From assembly GCA_027559495.1 (NCBI GenBank), contig JAMXSV010000028.1, forward strand, positions 992,001-1,056,000: a stretch of 64,000 bases of DNA, read 5' to 3'. The position numbers were made by a program, and so were the translations under genes. Under the pieces are notes generated by a model. It made no database searches, was not told where the DNA came from, and worked only from the letters and a program-made list of their open reading frames with translations. Positions 1 through 11,862 of this stretch are shown one piece after another; positions within the stretch are counted from its first letter, which is position 1; every line of letters starts with the position of its first letter. This DNA comes from Aurifilum marmelostoma (Eukaryota; Ascomycota; Sordariomycetes; Diaporthales; Cryphonectriaceae).

Positions 1-2095
1 TTGATGCAACCTGGTTAGCGCACATGTGCTTGAAGAGGTCCAATCTGCTGCAGGACCAGGCAGGGAGGGACCCCCTCTCCGCCGGGGGGGGCGCGTTCTG
101 ACAGCGGGAGAACATGAGGCGGCCCTTAGGCTCGGATATGAAGGCTCTTCTTATGCATATGATCTGGCATACATACAGCGATAACAATGCGCTAGTAGTA
201 CGCATGTATACGCATGTTGATAAGATTGCAAGTATGCATTCAGCCAAGTTACGGAACTGCTTTGTGCCGCAGGAAGACCTTGGTCTTGTCAAATGTCGAT
301 GCTTATTTCCCGCAGAAATCAGCACGGGCAAGAGGTGTCATGGCAGGTGCGCCCCCAGTGGGCCAGGGGTGGAGTGACACTGATGGTTGGCTGGGTTAGT
401 GGAGTGTCCCTTGTCCCGGGGGAGCAACTCCATCGCAATTTACTGTACTTTACAGGGAGGGACCGAGCAGCCTGTCTTTTCTTCTCCTATAGGAGACAAG
501 GCTAAGTTTTGAAAAGGGCCGCTGCTAGTGATCAATATCGGCTCCTGAATGCCGGTCGGTCCCTGCAATCTGCTTGCTTGTCGCCTCCTCCTTCTTGGGG
601 ATCATCTGGTGCCTTAATTTTTTCTTTTTTTTCTTTGTCTCTCTCCGTTTCACCACGACGACGGCGGCGGCGTGAGGAAGCTGCTGGTCACTTACATTGC
701 TGGTCCTATTTACATACCGGCAAGCCTGAATACTTTGGGTGGGCGTGGCAGTATCGCTCACGGACTTGTATGCGTTCCCATTGGAATCTTTCCTCTTGTT
801 GCTGTTGGGGGCCGGTGATCCTCATCCTCCAGCCTCGCTCATCTTTATCTCCCCAACTCGTGCCTTTGCGCTTATTCTTGCGCGTCCTGCAGGCTGCATC
901 CTCTTGGCTTTTTCCCCCTTCCCTTTCCCCTCTGGAGATCTCTTCCTTTCCCCCGCCTCCCCTTCTTTTTTCTTTCTTTCTTTTTTTTTTGCTCCACGTC
1001 CTAAGTGTCTCGGAACAATCATCGAGCAGAAGACGGAACAGTCAGCTCAAGGCCGTCTCTTCTTTATTTTCCTTTTTTCAATTGTTGACCTCAGCGATAC
1101 GATAACGATCTGCTCTTTCTTGAAACGACGCAAAAGATCGTCACAGTACGAGAGGAGAGCCAAGGACTCTATTTCGGGGAACTGCGACACGCATTGATTG
1201 CACGACACAGCAAAAAATAAGCATTTCGGTCCACTCTGCGGCGTGGCTGAGCAGCATCATCATCAACAGCTATTCGGGGAGGGGCCTTGGACTTGCTTGG
1301 TTTCAATCTGAGACAAACAACCTAAGAAGGCTGGGCTCACGAGTGGCTCACAACGAACCCTTTCGTGCCTTCCTCTTTTCTCTTCCTCACCCGGGCCTTG
1401 CGACATCGCCCAATCCAATCCATTTCCACATTAGCGCAACGGGTGAAGCCACAGCAAGTGAGACAAGACACTAGCACGTGGGAAACGGAAACCACCCCCC
1501 AACGCTACATTCCCCGACTCCAAACATTGCGTCGCTTTCGTCCGCCGGCGCTTAATCTCTGTGAGGCCAGAGCAGGAGAGGAGCAGCAGCAGCAGCAGCA
1601 GTAGCAACAGCCAGCACTTTAACCCAATTTCTCGAAACGAGGAAACACTGTCGTTTGCGCCAACCATCCATTCTTTTTACCTACACTTACCTCTTGAAGA
1701 GAGAGTCTGAGGTGTGCCGACCAGCTGTGTCGCTGCGCCACCCCTTCTTTTTGTGTTTTGTACTCCTGTTGGTCAAACAAGGCTTTGCTTGACGGCCGCC
1801 CAGAATCCCAAGACTTGTCTGCCTGGACGACAACAACGAAATCAGTTTGCTGCACAGCCAATTACCATACGAGATTCCTCTTTCCCGATTCTTGTGCAGC
1901 GATCACATACGACCGAACGAGAAACAAATCGAACCATGGCCTTGTAACAGCAGTGCGAGCACCCATCTTACCATCAACAAATCACCCCAGACACCGAGGA
2001 AATACAATCTTCAACCCCGGTATCGAACCGAGAAACACGTTTCCTCCTAGATTCCCCATTTTTCGGGCCCGCGCGCCCTTTCCAGTTGTGTCAAG
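1..2095. other. No gene seen; upstream leader of the fibroin-3-like gene
   Basis: No convincing coding frame. Bases 560-1010 are strongly pyrimidine-rich (long T/C runs), as is usual in fungal promoters and leaders. A short CAG repeat lies at about 1580-1601. Overlapping open frames here have low-complexity Ser/Pro/Leu composition and no recognisable domain. The span probably holds the promoter and a long 5' leader of the gene that starts at 2096. Confidence 0.5.
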
Positions 2096-3947
2096 ATGCC
2101 GTCGATCGATGTGGCGATGGCGAGGAGCTTGAGGGGAGGAGTCGGCGAGATATTAGCGAGAAGCCTCAGACACGCTTTCGTCAAGAGGGATATTGTGAGC
2201 GATGCAGAGGGAAACATCTCGGACGTCAAGACGGCATTTTCTAGTTGGGACAACTGCATGGAAGCCGTCTATTGCAAGTATGGCACAATCCTCCCCCCTC
2301 TTTACCTGTCGTCACACAGACCGTCATGACCCTGTGTGGTAAATACGCACAAGTATGCTGACACTTTTTCCGGTTAGATGGCCTGTGATCGCCATCATCA
2401 TAATAGGGGCTCTCATCCTGTTCTCCGTCATTTGGTGTATAGCAAGATGTGTCTGCTGCGGCCTCTCCTGCTGTTGTGAGTGCTGCTACTGCCTGAAGTG
2501 CTGCGGCAACTGCTGCGGCTGTTGCGATCCGCCCAAAGGAGGCAGGCACAAGCACCTCGACGATCCCTACCGGACCATCCCAGACGACAAAGGCTATCAG
2601 CCCCATGACCCGATGTCGACAGGAGCCATGCCGTGGACCCGCCCGACGGCGCCAGCCAAGCAGGAGGCTCCCCAGTACGCCAGCTTCGACGTCTCCAAGG
2701 AGCCAGAGAGCGAGGACTCCCTGCCTGCCATGCCCACGTGGGGGGGATTCGGAGAGCAAGAAGGTGCAGCTGAAGGAGGAGGCCGTCGAGCTGCAGCAGC
2801 TGAAGAAGCCCGAAACCAACAACGAGCTGAACGCCCCGCTCATGAACGGCATGTCGCCTGCCGGGACACCTGGGAGCAGAACGCCTGTCCAAGGCGGTGC
2901 CGTTAGCCCGTATGGACAGCCGGGCGGCATGGCTGCTGCTACTTCGGGCGGGTATATGGGCGCTGCTGGTGGTGCTGTCCCTGAGGCAGACCCATACAAT
3001 ACCAACAACATGGCTATGCAGGGCGGCTACAGCCAGATGCACAATACCTACGGCCAGTCAACGACTTCATTCCACACCGAACAGAGCTGGGGCGTCACAG
3101 GGGGCAGCGTCATGGGTCAGGACTATGCTCAGTCACAGTCACAGCTTGGTGGTTATGGACAGAACGGCTATATGCAGGAGCCTGACGGATATGGTGCCCA
3201 CGATCAGTACGGTGCTGCTGCCGCGACCGCCGCCACTGCTGCTGCCATGAACCAGCCATACGGCAGAGGTCCTCCCGCGCGTTCCATGACAGGAGGCTCG
3301 ACCCGTTCTATGGCCGCAGCTGGGGCGGCGTATCCAGACCGCTCGCGCGGCTCACCAGCCCCCCGCAGGGCGGGTTCAGCAGCGAGCGTGCCTTTGACCC
3401 GCGCATCGCACCCCAGCGGACCTATTCGCCCTCGCCCCCGCAGCAGCAAGGCCAGTTCCCCAATGCCCCGCAACGGACCTACTCGCCCGGACCACAAGGA
3501 CCGGCAAGAACGTACTCGCCTGCGCCACAGGGGCCGCCGAGGACGTTCTCGCCCGCACAGGGCGGCCCTCCAAGGTCCTTCTCCCCAGCGCCAGGGCCTC
3601 GATCCTCTCCAGCCCCTCAGCGGCAGTGGTCTGCAGACACCGCGTCTGGCCGCGGCCCACCACCCCGCGCGCCACCGTACCGGCAGTACTCGGCTGATTC
3701 TGCTCAGCCAGGAGCCGCGCCATCACGGCAATTCTCCGAGTCGCCGAGACCCATGGGGAACCGCCCGCCTCCCCTGGGCACCCGTGCACCGCCGCAGAGG
3801 CAGTATACGGCCGATTCGGGCCCGAGGTCGCCCAATTTCAGCAGGCCGACGAGGTCGAACACTTATGATGATGGATATGGTGGCGGCGGTCAGGAGGAGC
3901 AGGCTGGTGCCTATCCGGGGTACAAACCATACCAGTCCACGAGGTAG
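2096..3947 (+). CDS. Fibroin-3-like Cys-rich membrane protein
   Basis: Resembles the fungal 'fibroin-3 related' proteins, single-pass membrane proteins of unknown function. Two exons: 2096-2277 and 2378-3947, with a GTATGG donor and a TTAG acceptor. The product is about 583 residues: a short N-terminus, one hydrophobic segment (WPVIAIIIIGALILFSVIW), then a juxtamembrane block very rich in Cys (CCGLSCCCECC and following) that could be palmitoylated. A long Gly/Gln/Tyr- then Pro/Ser-rich tail follows, with tandem units built on RTYSP or RTFSP. The reading frame breaks twice. One extra G in the 7-G run at 2740-2746 moves the frame forward, and one missing C in the 6-C run at 3359-3364 restores it. 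Each segment continues the previous one in composition, so I read it as one gene with homopolymer errors. The start follows from the conserved N-terminus MPSIDVAMARSLR. Confidence 0.8.
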
Positions 3948-5046
3948 AAGAATATTAGGTGTGAAGAGAACGAAGGTGGTGGGGGGGGGGGGGGGGGGCA
4001 AAAGAAGAACTCGAGTTGATTTCGAGCAAGGAAATTTGTGACGAGGACATGTACGGCATCTTTGTGTATGTATATGCAAAGAAAGTTGGCGTTTGGATCA
4101 GGGCATTTGCATGGTCTGGCAAGGTTTGTTGGTTGGGGGCTTTTTTTCTGATGACTGGCGAGAGGGCCTTTTTTTTTTTTTTTTTTCCCCTTCTTCTTTT
4201 ATTCGACATAGTGATACCACTTTTTGGTGCTCAAATCATACTTTCGTGCTCATTCGCCACTTTTGTTGCTGATATTTCTAGATGCACTCATAATGTGATT
4301 GTGTCAGATGTGCCCTTCGGTCAGGCGAAGTGGTGGCAATAAGAAGATGCGGTCTGCATCCGTCTTCAGATCGTTTCTCCCAGTTTCCTTGCTAACCAAT
4401 CCGACCAATATCCATGCTCCTCACCACCACCACAGGTATTGTGTATGGTCGCCTCTTTTGAATGCTCGGCCCTTCTGATGAAGATGCCATTTATTCTGAG
4501 GGAGGAGGAACTCTGGGTGGATCGGGGGACTTGATTCAGTATTCATGTACTCTGATGTAGGCCAGCTAGGGTAGCCAACGTTTGTGCAGATCGTCTGCTT
4601 CGGTATAGCAATCACTGTGGCAGTGTGTAATGCTCGATGCTCTGGGAATCACATCTCAAGGGGACAAACAGGCACTCATTCCGAAGAGCCCATCAAGCAA
4701 AACACATTAATATCATCTAGGCGACTACAGCGCAGAATAGTTCTAAAGTGTGCTAGATAAGAGTCTAGATATTTGCAATTTTCCCTAACTCTCGTATTGA
4801 TCATGAACGAGAGCTCATCACTGATTTAATCTATTCCATGGGGACCCATGATTTCTTCGTTCCAGGCTCTAGTCTGCATCACATCAATGGCATTTTCCTG
4901 TCACAAGACTACAACAGCCATTTCCTCCCTCAGAGAGAGAGAGAGAGACTCGACCAAGAACCACCCAACTTACTCTGAGCCACAAGCCTTCGTCTTCCCG
5001 CCTCTGGCCCCGCGTAATAAATCACCCACATATGGACACTACTTAC
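3948..5046. other. Intergenic; 3' region of the fibroin-3-like gene
   Basis: Contains an 18-base G run (3981-3998) and a T run near 4171-4188 just after the stop codon, probably in the 3' untranslated region. No coding frame with recognisable features was seen in the rest. Confidence 0.5.
3981..3998 (+). repeat. Poly-G tract, 18 bases
   Basis: Uninterrupted G run directly downstream of the stop codon of the fibroin-3-like gene. It is the longest of a dozen similar tracts in the window. Confidence 0.95.
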
Positions 5047-5478
5047 TTATCCCTGAGGAGACATCACCTCGCAGCGCCTCAGGATGGAGAACCCAGGCGA
5101 CCGCTGTGTCTGGTAAAGCCAGACATCGACCTCATGATGGAAGCTGACCTGCTTCCTGCGGCCCCGAGACGCACTCGCCGGCGACGCCAGAGCCGGCTTC
5201 AGGGGTTTCCGGCACGTGGTGGTGGTGTTATCACCGGACGAGGGCTTGAGCTTCCTGGTGGTGGCACACGACCCGAAGGAGGAGGGTGTTGCTGCTGCGC
5301 GCGGGTGGTGGGCACTGGTGACGGCAGACGTATTGCCTCTGGTGGGAGATGCGCGGCTCTTCTTGTTCTTCTTGTTCCTTGTGAGGATCCTGCTCAGCCA
5401 TGCCCTGAGACATCCTGTCTTGTTTGGTTTCTTGGTCCTGACGAAGCGTACCGCACTGGCAGGAGATGAGCCCTCCAT
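5047..5478 (-). CDS. Small basic candidate protein with RVxF-like motif
   Basis: Not recognised as a known family. A single open frame of 143 residues starts with ATG at 5478. The N-terminal part is basic (RILTRNKKNKKSR), the middle is Ser/Thr/Ala-rich and looks disordered, and the C-terminal part holds RKQVSFHHEVDVWLY (about residues 108-122). KQVSF fits the loose RVxF consensus by which regulatory subunits dock to protein phosphatase 1, but such short motifs occur by chance. The opposite strand also has a long open frame over the same bases, which weakens the call. I prefer the minus strand because of its ATG, its composition and the motif. It could be spliced or shorter than shown. Confidence 0.35.
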   Translation of the reverse strand: MEGSSPASAVRFVRTKKPNKTGCLRAWLSRILTRNKKNKKSRASPTRGNTSAVTSAHHPRAAATPSSFGSCATTRKLKPSSGDNTTTTCRKPLKPALASPASASRGRRKQVSFHHEVDVWLYQTQRSPGFSILRRCEVMSPQG

Positions 5479-6260
5479 TATTTTTTGATCGTGTTTGTGG
5501 TTTGTTCTTCTTCTTGAGTATGTGGATTCCGGTCGTGGTGTGTACTCTTCACTTACCCTAGGTGTTATCTTAGGAAAATATGTTGATTTCCTGGAACCAG
5601 TTTCCTGATGTAGGAGTTGGTTATGGACCCCATGAGGTCTCTACCGAGTCTTTGTTTCTGAACAATAGCCTTTACTATTAATTTTGTATATATACAAAGC
5701 CAGTGTTTCCTATCAATACTTGATTGTTTCTAGAAATATTCTTGAACAGTGCTGTTTTAACCACCTGAGCACTGGTTTAATATTGTTATCATCATGTAAC
5801 CACTGTGCCATGATAATGATCCTGAGCGAAGAGAGAAGGAAGGCAGATCAGGCTGCAATTCGGGACAAGACATATGGCTGTATTTAAGCCAGATGGCAGA
5901 TGGGACAGGGTTGAGGAAACAACAATGCTCGAGCAGATCTCGGGACAATGCTTTGTTATCTTTGAAAGAGCTGTCTTTCCCTGAACAAGTGCCCTCCCTC
6001 GAATCAAGGCCTTTAGCTCAAAGGGGTATCCTCAAGGTCGAATCACTTGAGCCAAGTCGTACTTCGGAGTCCAATTTATGTAGAATCAATGTGATCATAA
6101 TTGACCAGCATGAATGGTAAACACACCTCAAAGAACATAAATATGACTTCATTCTCCTGAGAAAAATTTTATACAGCAGTGGTCGCTTGTAATCATGACA
6201 GTGCCTGACAAAATAACTTTATCCACACCTAGATCTTTTCATCCGTGGTCTACATGCACA
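5479..6260. other. Intergenic, no gene seen
   Basis: AT-richer sequence between two minus-strand genes: the 3' flank of the multicopper oxidase and upstream of the small candidate gene. I see no coding or RNA feature that I can support. Confidence 0.5.
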
Positions 6261-8550
6261 TCATGGATCGTCATTGGCGAAGTGCCCAAACCATATACTG
6301 TCCTTGGGCGTAGCTCCCTTCTCCAGCTCCTCGACCGGCGCCTCGCACAATCTGGCGTTCTGCTCCGGAACCGTCCAGTTCCGCATGACGTCCAGCCGCG
6401 AGGCGAACTGCATCCCCATGCCCGCCTCCGCATGCCAAATCATATGGCAATGGAAGAGCCACACCCCAGGGTTATCCGCCACGAACCGCACCAGCGTCCA
6501 GCCGAACCCCTCAACGGTGGTGACATCCCGCCTCGTCGGGTTCGCGACGATCGAGTTGACGTCGTCGCTGGCGGTGGCGAGGAGCCCCTTACCGTCGGGA
6601 TTCAGGCCGAGGGCTTCGTAGCCTGGAAAATATCCGTGGCCGGCAGCGAGGATAAACATCTGGGTCCCGTGCAGATGGAATGGGTGGTTGCCCTCGTCAA
6701 AGTTCTGGAGAATGACGTCGATCACCTCGATGTTCCCGTTGCTGATGACCAGCTCGTGCTTCTTGTCAAAGGCGACGTCATTGACGCCCTCAATGTTGAA
6801 GGAGGTGTTGCCCGTCTGCAGGCCGTCTACGACGCGGTGAAGGCTAGGCGAGTGCAGTTGCGGGCGGAGTGTGCTCTTGTTGAGAAACCCTCGCTCCAGC
6901 CGCCAGTCGCCGATCTCGAGGTTCACGCGGAGATAATATGAATGGTGGGCGTATGCCGGGGCCGCCTGCGCCGGAAGGGGCTTGTATGAGCCTGGTGCTG
7001 GGTCTTTGCAGATTACGGTGAACTTGCCGCTGTCGGCTTGGGTCTGAGGTAGCTCGTACGGCGTCGATGCCGTGTCCACTTGTTGTCGTTTCTGTTGCGC
7101 AGAGGGCTTTTCCGCCGTGGCGTACCGGATGATGGCCTGCGCAGAGGCCACGCCCTTGTCAGGAAGGACGTTCTCTGCAAAGCAGTGGCTGAGCATGCGC
7201 GCTCGGAGCCAGAACAAGTTGTTGTTGTTGGGTTGGTCAGACTGGTTGGTAGAGAGAATAATGCTGTACCGCTGGCCAGGGCCGACAAGCACGGTCGAGT
7301 CCGAGTTGGGCTCGACAGTGACGCCGTCGACCTCTGTGACAGGGAGGTCGAGATGCTTGTCCACGCTGACCTCGAACCATGCGAACCCGCCGACGTTGAT
7401 GATGCGGAGCCGGTGGCGCCTGTCTGGCTCGAGATCAAATGTTGGCAGCAGGGCTGACGAGCTGTCACAATGCCTGCCTGGGTGTAAGGAGCAGTTGAGC
7501 TTGTTGGCCCCGTTGATGAGGGCTCCATTGGGAATCGGCGATGCCTCGCTGCCTGGAGAGAGGGTATCTCTTAATAACCCATCCGAGACGTCGTGGTACC
7601 AATCCTGAACCATGATGACGCGGTCTGTGTCATATACGATCGGTTGATTTTCCTTCTCTTCTGCTGAGAGGATGATGAAAGGACCAAAGAGGCCGTCCAA
7701 GCCCTGTGCGGCTTGGTGTCCATGGTAAAAGTCTTGAAATAACAATAAAAATCAGTTTGGGCCTTCAGCACAATCTTCACAAAAGGTGTGTCCGTTATTG
7801 AAAGCTGCACTCACACGATCCGGCCTGTCCCTTCACTGTAAACTCGTACCGGTACGATTGGCCCGAAGCAATGGGACACTGCGTCACCCCAACTGTGCCG
7901 TCCATGAAGGCTGTGCCATTCTGGAAGAGCCCGTGCCAGTGTATCGCCGTGGCGTTCTTTGCCTGATTTACCACATTGACAATGATCGTGTCGCCTTGGT
8001 TGCACACAATCATGGGGCCTGGGAATTGGCCGTTGATCACCATCATGGGCCGGTAGACTCCGTCCGGATTGGCGGTAATGTCCGAAATAATCCAGTGATA
8101 CTCACGCACTGTCGGGGCTGTCGCATTGTAGTCCCAGGTTGAATCGATCACATAATCAGACGAAGGTCGCCTGAATGTATCACTGGCGATGGACTTTGTC
8201 TTCTCCTTCAAGATGTAGAGCCGGGTGAAGAGGACAGCGACGGTGACGACTAGTATGGCTCCAGCCAGGCCAAACAGCGCCACAATCCACCATTTCCACC
8301 GCCGTTTTCGCGGCTCATCCTGCTGCCCCTCCTCTGGCTGCACATCGTCATCGACATCCTCCCCATCGCCGTCCTCGGCCAAGAGCCGTTCCTTTTGTTC
8401 GTCGACCACGGCCCCGGCCTTGTCGGCGGCGTTGCGTTGGGCGCCGCTGCTCCGGTGCTCACTGGAAGAGGGCGACGAGGACCGGAGCTGCTTGTATTGA
8501 CCCATCTCTGCGAGGCTGGAGAATACCCGTGCACTCGAAGATGGTGTCAC
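6261..8550 (-). CDS. Membrane-anchored multicopper oxidase (laccase/ferroxidase-like)
   Basis: Copper enzyme that oxidises a phenol or metal substrate and reduces oxygen to water. Two exons: 8550-7815 and 7732-6261, with an 82-base intron (GTGAGT donor, TTTCAAG acceptor); the product is 735 residues. All four copper-ligand blocks are visible: HWHG (204-207), YHGH across the splice (about 248-251), HPFHLHG (595-601) and HCHMIWHAEAGM (673-684). Instead of a signal peptide it has an acidic, Ser-rich cytoplasmic stretch of about 80 residues, then RKRRWKWW and one hydrophobic helix (about 88-112). This predicts a type II membrane protein with the catalytic part outside the cytosol. No C-terminal helix is seen, unlike Fet3-type ferroxidases, and no permease (Ftr1) gene lies nearby. 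An alternative start is the Met at 8505. Family membership is certain; the substrate is not. Confidence 0.9.
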
Positions 8551-9892
8551 TCATTCCAGACGGAAACAGGCTATCTTGTCCTCATCGTCGGCGTAGATCC
8601 TGGTGGCGACTTGAACGGCAGTTCAAGCCGGGGTCTCGGCTGAGCCCCTGAATCGTGTGTGTGTGTGTGTGTGAGCGCGCGCCTGCTTCCTAAACCACAA
8701 CCTTGCTTCCTATTGCGTACGAGGGCGAGATCATCACAACACATAGAAGTGAGGTTGCACGACGTCTCATCGATGAAAGTTGTTGGATTTTCCAAAAAGA
8801 GACTCTCTCGAAACGCTGATAAAATGCGACCCCCACAGTCCAGCCCCATGCTGAGGCGGCGAAATAGAGTCCACCTGCATCCTGGACCCCTGCCGGCGGT
8901 GATTTGCACGGGGTTTGTATCGGGAACCTGGTTGGTGGGACCACCTTTTGAGGGTTGCAATGGAGTAAATCCCCCTGCAGGCTGTCTGAACCATCATTCG
9001 AAGACTTGTGCGAGTAGAAGAAACTCACTGTGACAGCCTGAGGAAAGGGCTGGTAGACCTGAGAGCCGTGCAGGGCGATTGTCTTTGAGTCAAGGGATTT
9101 TGAGTTTGAGCAACTGAGGAGACCACCATCGAGGCCAAAGCCACCTCTGCAGCCATTTCTCTCCGTTCATTCGAGTTGGTGGTCTGCGTCTGGTCATTCA
9201 CCCAAGGCTTTGTCCATGGCCTGGTTGGAGTGGTTGTCGAGCCCCTGATCAGAAGCGCTCTGTACCGTAGACTTTTGATGCTCGCCATTTCCTCGGATCC
9301 TTGGTTACTGTCAGCCTCGCATATTGGCGTTTAGGTTCCAATTTTGATTTTATACTTACTGCGTAGGAATAGAAGAGACTCTTCTTAGGTCATGGACATC
9401 CACGGCGACTACTACACTGGCGCTAGACTGGCACTCAGCTGCAACTGCCCTCCTCTCCTCGCGAGTTTATTTATGATACGCAGGTGCGCAAGATGCTCTT
9501 GCCTTCCACACATTGCAAATGCCCTCAGATGGAAGGAACCTCCACAGAAATTAATAGAAAAAATGCTTCACAAACCTTTTTTTTCTTTAAAAAAAAAAAA
9601 CCATTCAAGACAGACTATTGACCAAAGTAGTCAGTTGTCTTTGGAAACACGGCATTCTTCAATATTACATAACCCCGTTGGTTGCATAGTGCCCCCGCCC
9701 GAATCCTTACATAAGCCATTCATGTATCCACCGCATCAGAAACCATGACCCACCCTCTGCACCAAAAGGCAACTTCGACTCACTAGAGCATCTCACAGAC
9801 ACACCCACATCTCTTGCTCACTTTCGTTCTTCCCCTGTCCCTTTTCCAGTCTCACCAAACTGCTCCAGACCCCTTCCTCGAGCATCAGCAGC
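8551..9892. other. Intergenic, divergent promoters of oxidase and LSm6
   Basis: Lies between two divergently transcribed genes. It contains a short GT repeat (about 8658-8672) and an A run (9591-9600). A short minus-strand frame starting with ATG at 9288 (87 codons) has no recognisable features. The C/T-rich stretch just before 9893 is a likely LSm6 leader. Confidence 0.5.
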
Positions 9893-10373
9893 ATGGAGAA
9901 CGGCGCGCCATCTACAGAGGGCAAGGACCCGTCTGGCTTCCTGAGCCAGATCATCGGCAACCCTGTGACGGTCAAGCTCAACTCAGGCGTTGTCTACAAG
10001 GGTAAGTGTGTAGCAGCCCCAAACAACCGTCAATCTTCAGACTTGTTTCTCTCCTTGTGGAATATATATTCCTGCTTGCTCGCAGATTCTCTGCCTCGGT
10101 GTGTTTTGAGACTGACTTTGCTTTCTCTCCCTTGGACCTGGACAGGTGAGCTGCAGTCGGTCGATGGCTACATGAACATCGCCCTTGAGAAGACGGAGGA
10201 GTACGTCAACGGGCAGAAGAGGCGCGCATATGGGGATGCCTTTGTGAGAGGTAACAATGGTGAGTCAGCTCAGATACTCTTCGGCCCCTGGAAAAGACTT
10301 GAGGGTGGGGGAGGAATGACGCTTACTGGGTCCCTTCATCTTGCCAGTCATGTACATCTCTGCCGACTCTTGA
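9893..10373 (+). CDS. U6 snRNA-associated Sm-like protein LSm6
   Basis: Subunit of the LSm rings: LSm2-8 on U6 snRNA in the nucleus and LSm1-7 in cytoplasmic mRNA decay. Three exons, 9893-10001, 10146-10259 and 10348-10373, give 82 residues, close to the usual size (yeast has 86). The Sm1 motif is in exon 1 and early exon 2 (PVTVKLNSGVVYKGELQSVD, GYMNIALE), and the Sm2-type end is GDAFVRGNNVMYISADS. The splice sites are clean (GTAAGT/ACAG and GTGAGT/CCAG), each splitting a Gly or Val codon after the first base. The last exon codes only for VMYISADS plus a stop. Confidence 0.97.
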
Positions 10374-10748
10374 TCAAGCGATGGATGACCAAAGGCCGGT
10401 TGGGCACAACGTTTCAGCACCTGGTCAACGGAACCAGAGCATACCAGCAAGTATGAGTAGAAACAACAATCATGGCACCATTCATTCTCAACGGTGACCG
10501 TCTGCAGTAGTACAGCTTCAGCGGATCAGAGAAGCATGCTGGAGAGGAGCTCTCCTCTCCGCCGGGAGACCTTGGCCTGTGCAATGCAGGGCCCGGCAGG
10601 ATTCAGGGCAGTGGGCTCACGAGCACGGCGTGGAGGATTCAGCTGCACGGATATAGCTTGGCCAGAAGAATTACAACAAAAAGACTCATTTCCTGCATGC
10701 TGAGCATGTCGCTCGTCCCTACCTCCCCTTTGCGCCGTATTCGAGGTT
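10374..10748. other. Convergent intergenic region
   Basis: Tail-to-tail gap between LSm6 and the methyltransferase. It should hold both 3' ends; no further feature seen. Confidence 0.5.
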
Positions 10749-11862
10749 CTACATGCGATCCGACCAAGCGAAATACGTCCTCCCATGACACTCGACCTCC
10801 CCCTTCTCATTCCTCACGACATCATCCATCGCCATAGCCTCCCTAAAAACCCTCTCCGCCCGCTCCCTGTCCTGCCCCTTGAGCAGCGCAACATGACTGA
10901 GCGTATTGATCCGGTCCCACAGCGCCTCCTCGCCCAGCCAGTGCGTCCACGCCACACTGTCCTGCCCCAGGGGAACCGAGAACCACGGTAGTCTGCCCAG
11001 CAACGTGTCGCGCAGGACCTGCACCGGGTTCGTCTTGAGCTGCTTGTCAAACACCTCCTTCCACTCCATGTCGCGGAATCGCTTGTTGCCGTCGTTGACG
11101 GACAGGCTGTGGATCCAGTCATTGAGGTGCTGCGACCACCGGGTCGAGGCTTTCCAGGCCTTGGGCTTGTTGTCTTTTTGTCATTTTGACCGATTTCAGC
11201 AGATGACCTCTCTCGATGGCCGTAAGACGGGATGGGGAGGTGTGTGGGAGGTGTCCTCACAATCGTCAATGTTCCAGATCATGCCAAACACGCCGCCAGG
11301 TTTCAATACCCGGTGAATTTCACCCAACGCCTCGTCCGTAGCAAACCTACCAGCCATTGCAGGCAAAAAAAAAAAGCGCCATCAGCGATCCCATGCCTCA
11401 ACATTTTCTCCCTTGATGAGATGGAAGAAAAGAAAAAGAAACGTCCTCATCAACAAGACTCACCAGTGAAACGCCTGCCCAGCAACAACTCCATCCCCCC
11501 ACTCATCTCCCACCCCCTTCCACCTCCTCCCCACCCTCCTCTGCTCCTGATCCTCCTCCTCTCAAGTCCTCCGCGCGCCTCCCAAGAACCCTCACCCCGC
11601 GCAACCCCTTCCCCGCCAGCGCCCGCCTCATCTCTCCGTGCGGCTCGGCAGCCACCACCTCGAACCCCTCGTGCCGCCCCGCCAGCGCCTCCGTGAGCTT
11701 GCCCGTTCCCGCTCCGACCTCGATGATCCGCGCGTGCGGCCGCTCCGCCAGGCGCATGTGCGTCAGGAGCCTCTGTATGGCCTCGGGCGGGTAGGCTGGG
11801 CGGTGGGCGTCGTAGGCTGTGGCGTTTTGGAAGCCCTCCGAGGCTGCTGGGGCGAGAGACAT
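10749..11862 (-). CDS. Class I SAM-dependent methyltransferase (Crg1/trans-aconitate type)
   Basis: Small-molecule methyltransferase of the broad Methyltransf_11 group, similar to fungal Crg1 or trans-aconitate methyltransferases. Exons 11862-11464, 11346-11261 and 11173-10749 give about 302 residues. Motif I is IIEVGAGTGKLTEAL, followed by EPHGEMRRAL, then QAFHW split by intron 1 and continued as FATDEALGEIHRVLKPGG, and FGMIWNIDDY split by intron 2. The C-terminal part (KPKAWKASTRW, KEVFDKQ) is typical of the group. One extra base is present between the first part and the QAFHW block, most simply in the 5-C run at 11513-11517 on the plus strand. Removing it makes the gene an exact multiple of three. 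The substrate cannot be told from the sequence. Confidence 0.85.

Noticed and set aside
509..1105. Plus-strand frame of 198 codons upstream of the fibroin-3-like gene
   Set aside because: Starts with TTG and translates a C/T-rich leader into Ser/Leu/Phe runs; not credible as protein.
6013..6052. A- and B-box-like sequences resembling a tRNA
   Set aside because: The boxes are too close together and no acceptor or anticodon stem can be folded.
9025..9288. Short minus-strand ATG frame (87 codons)
   Set aside because: No features and lies in a divergent promoter; kept only as part of the intergenic description.
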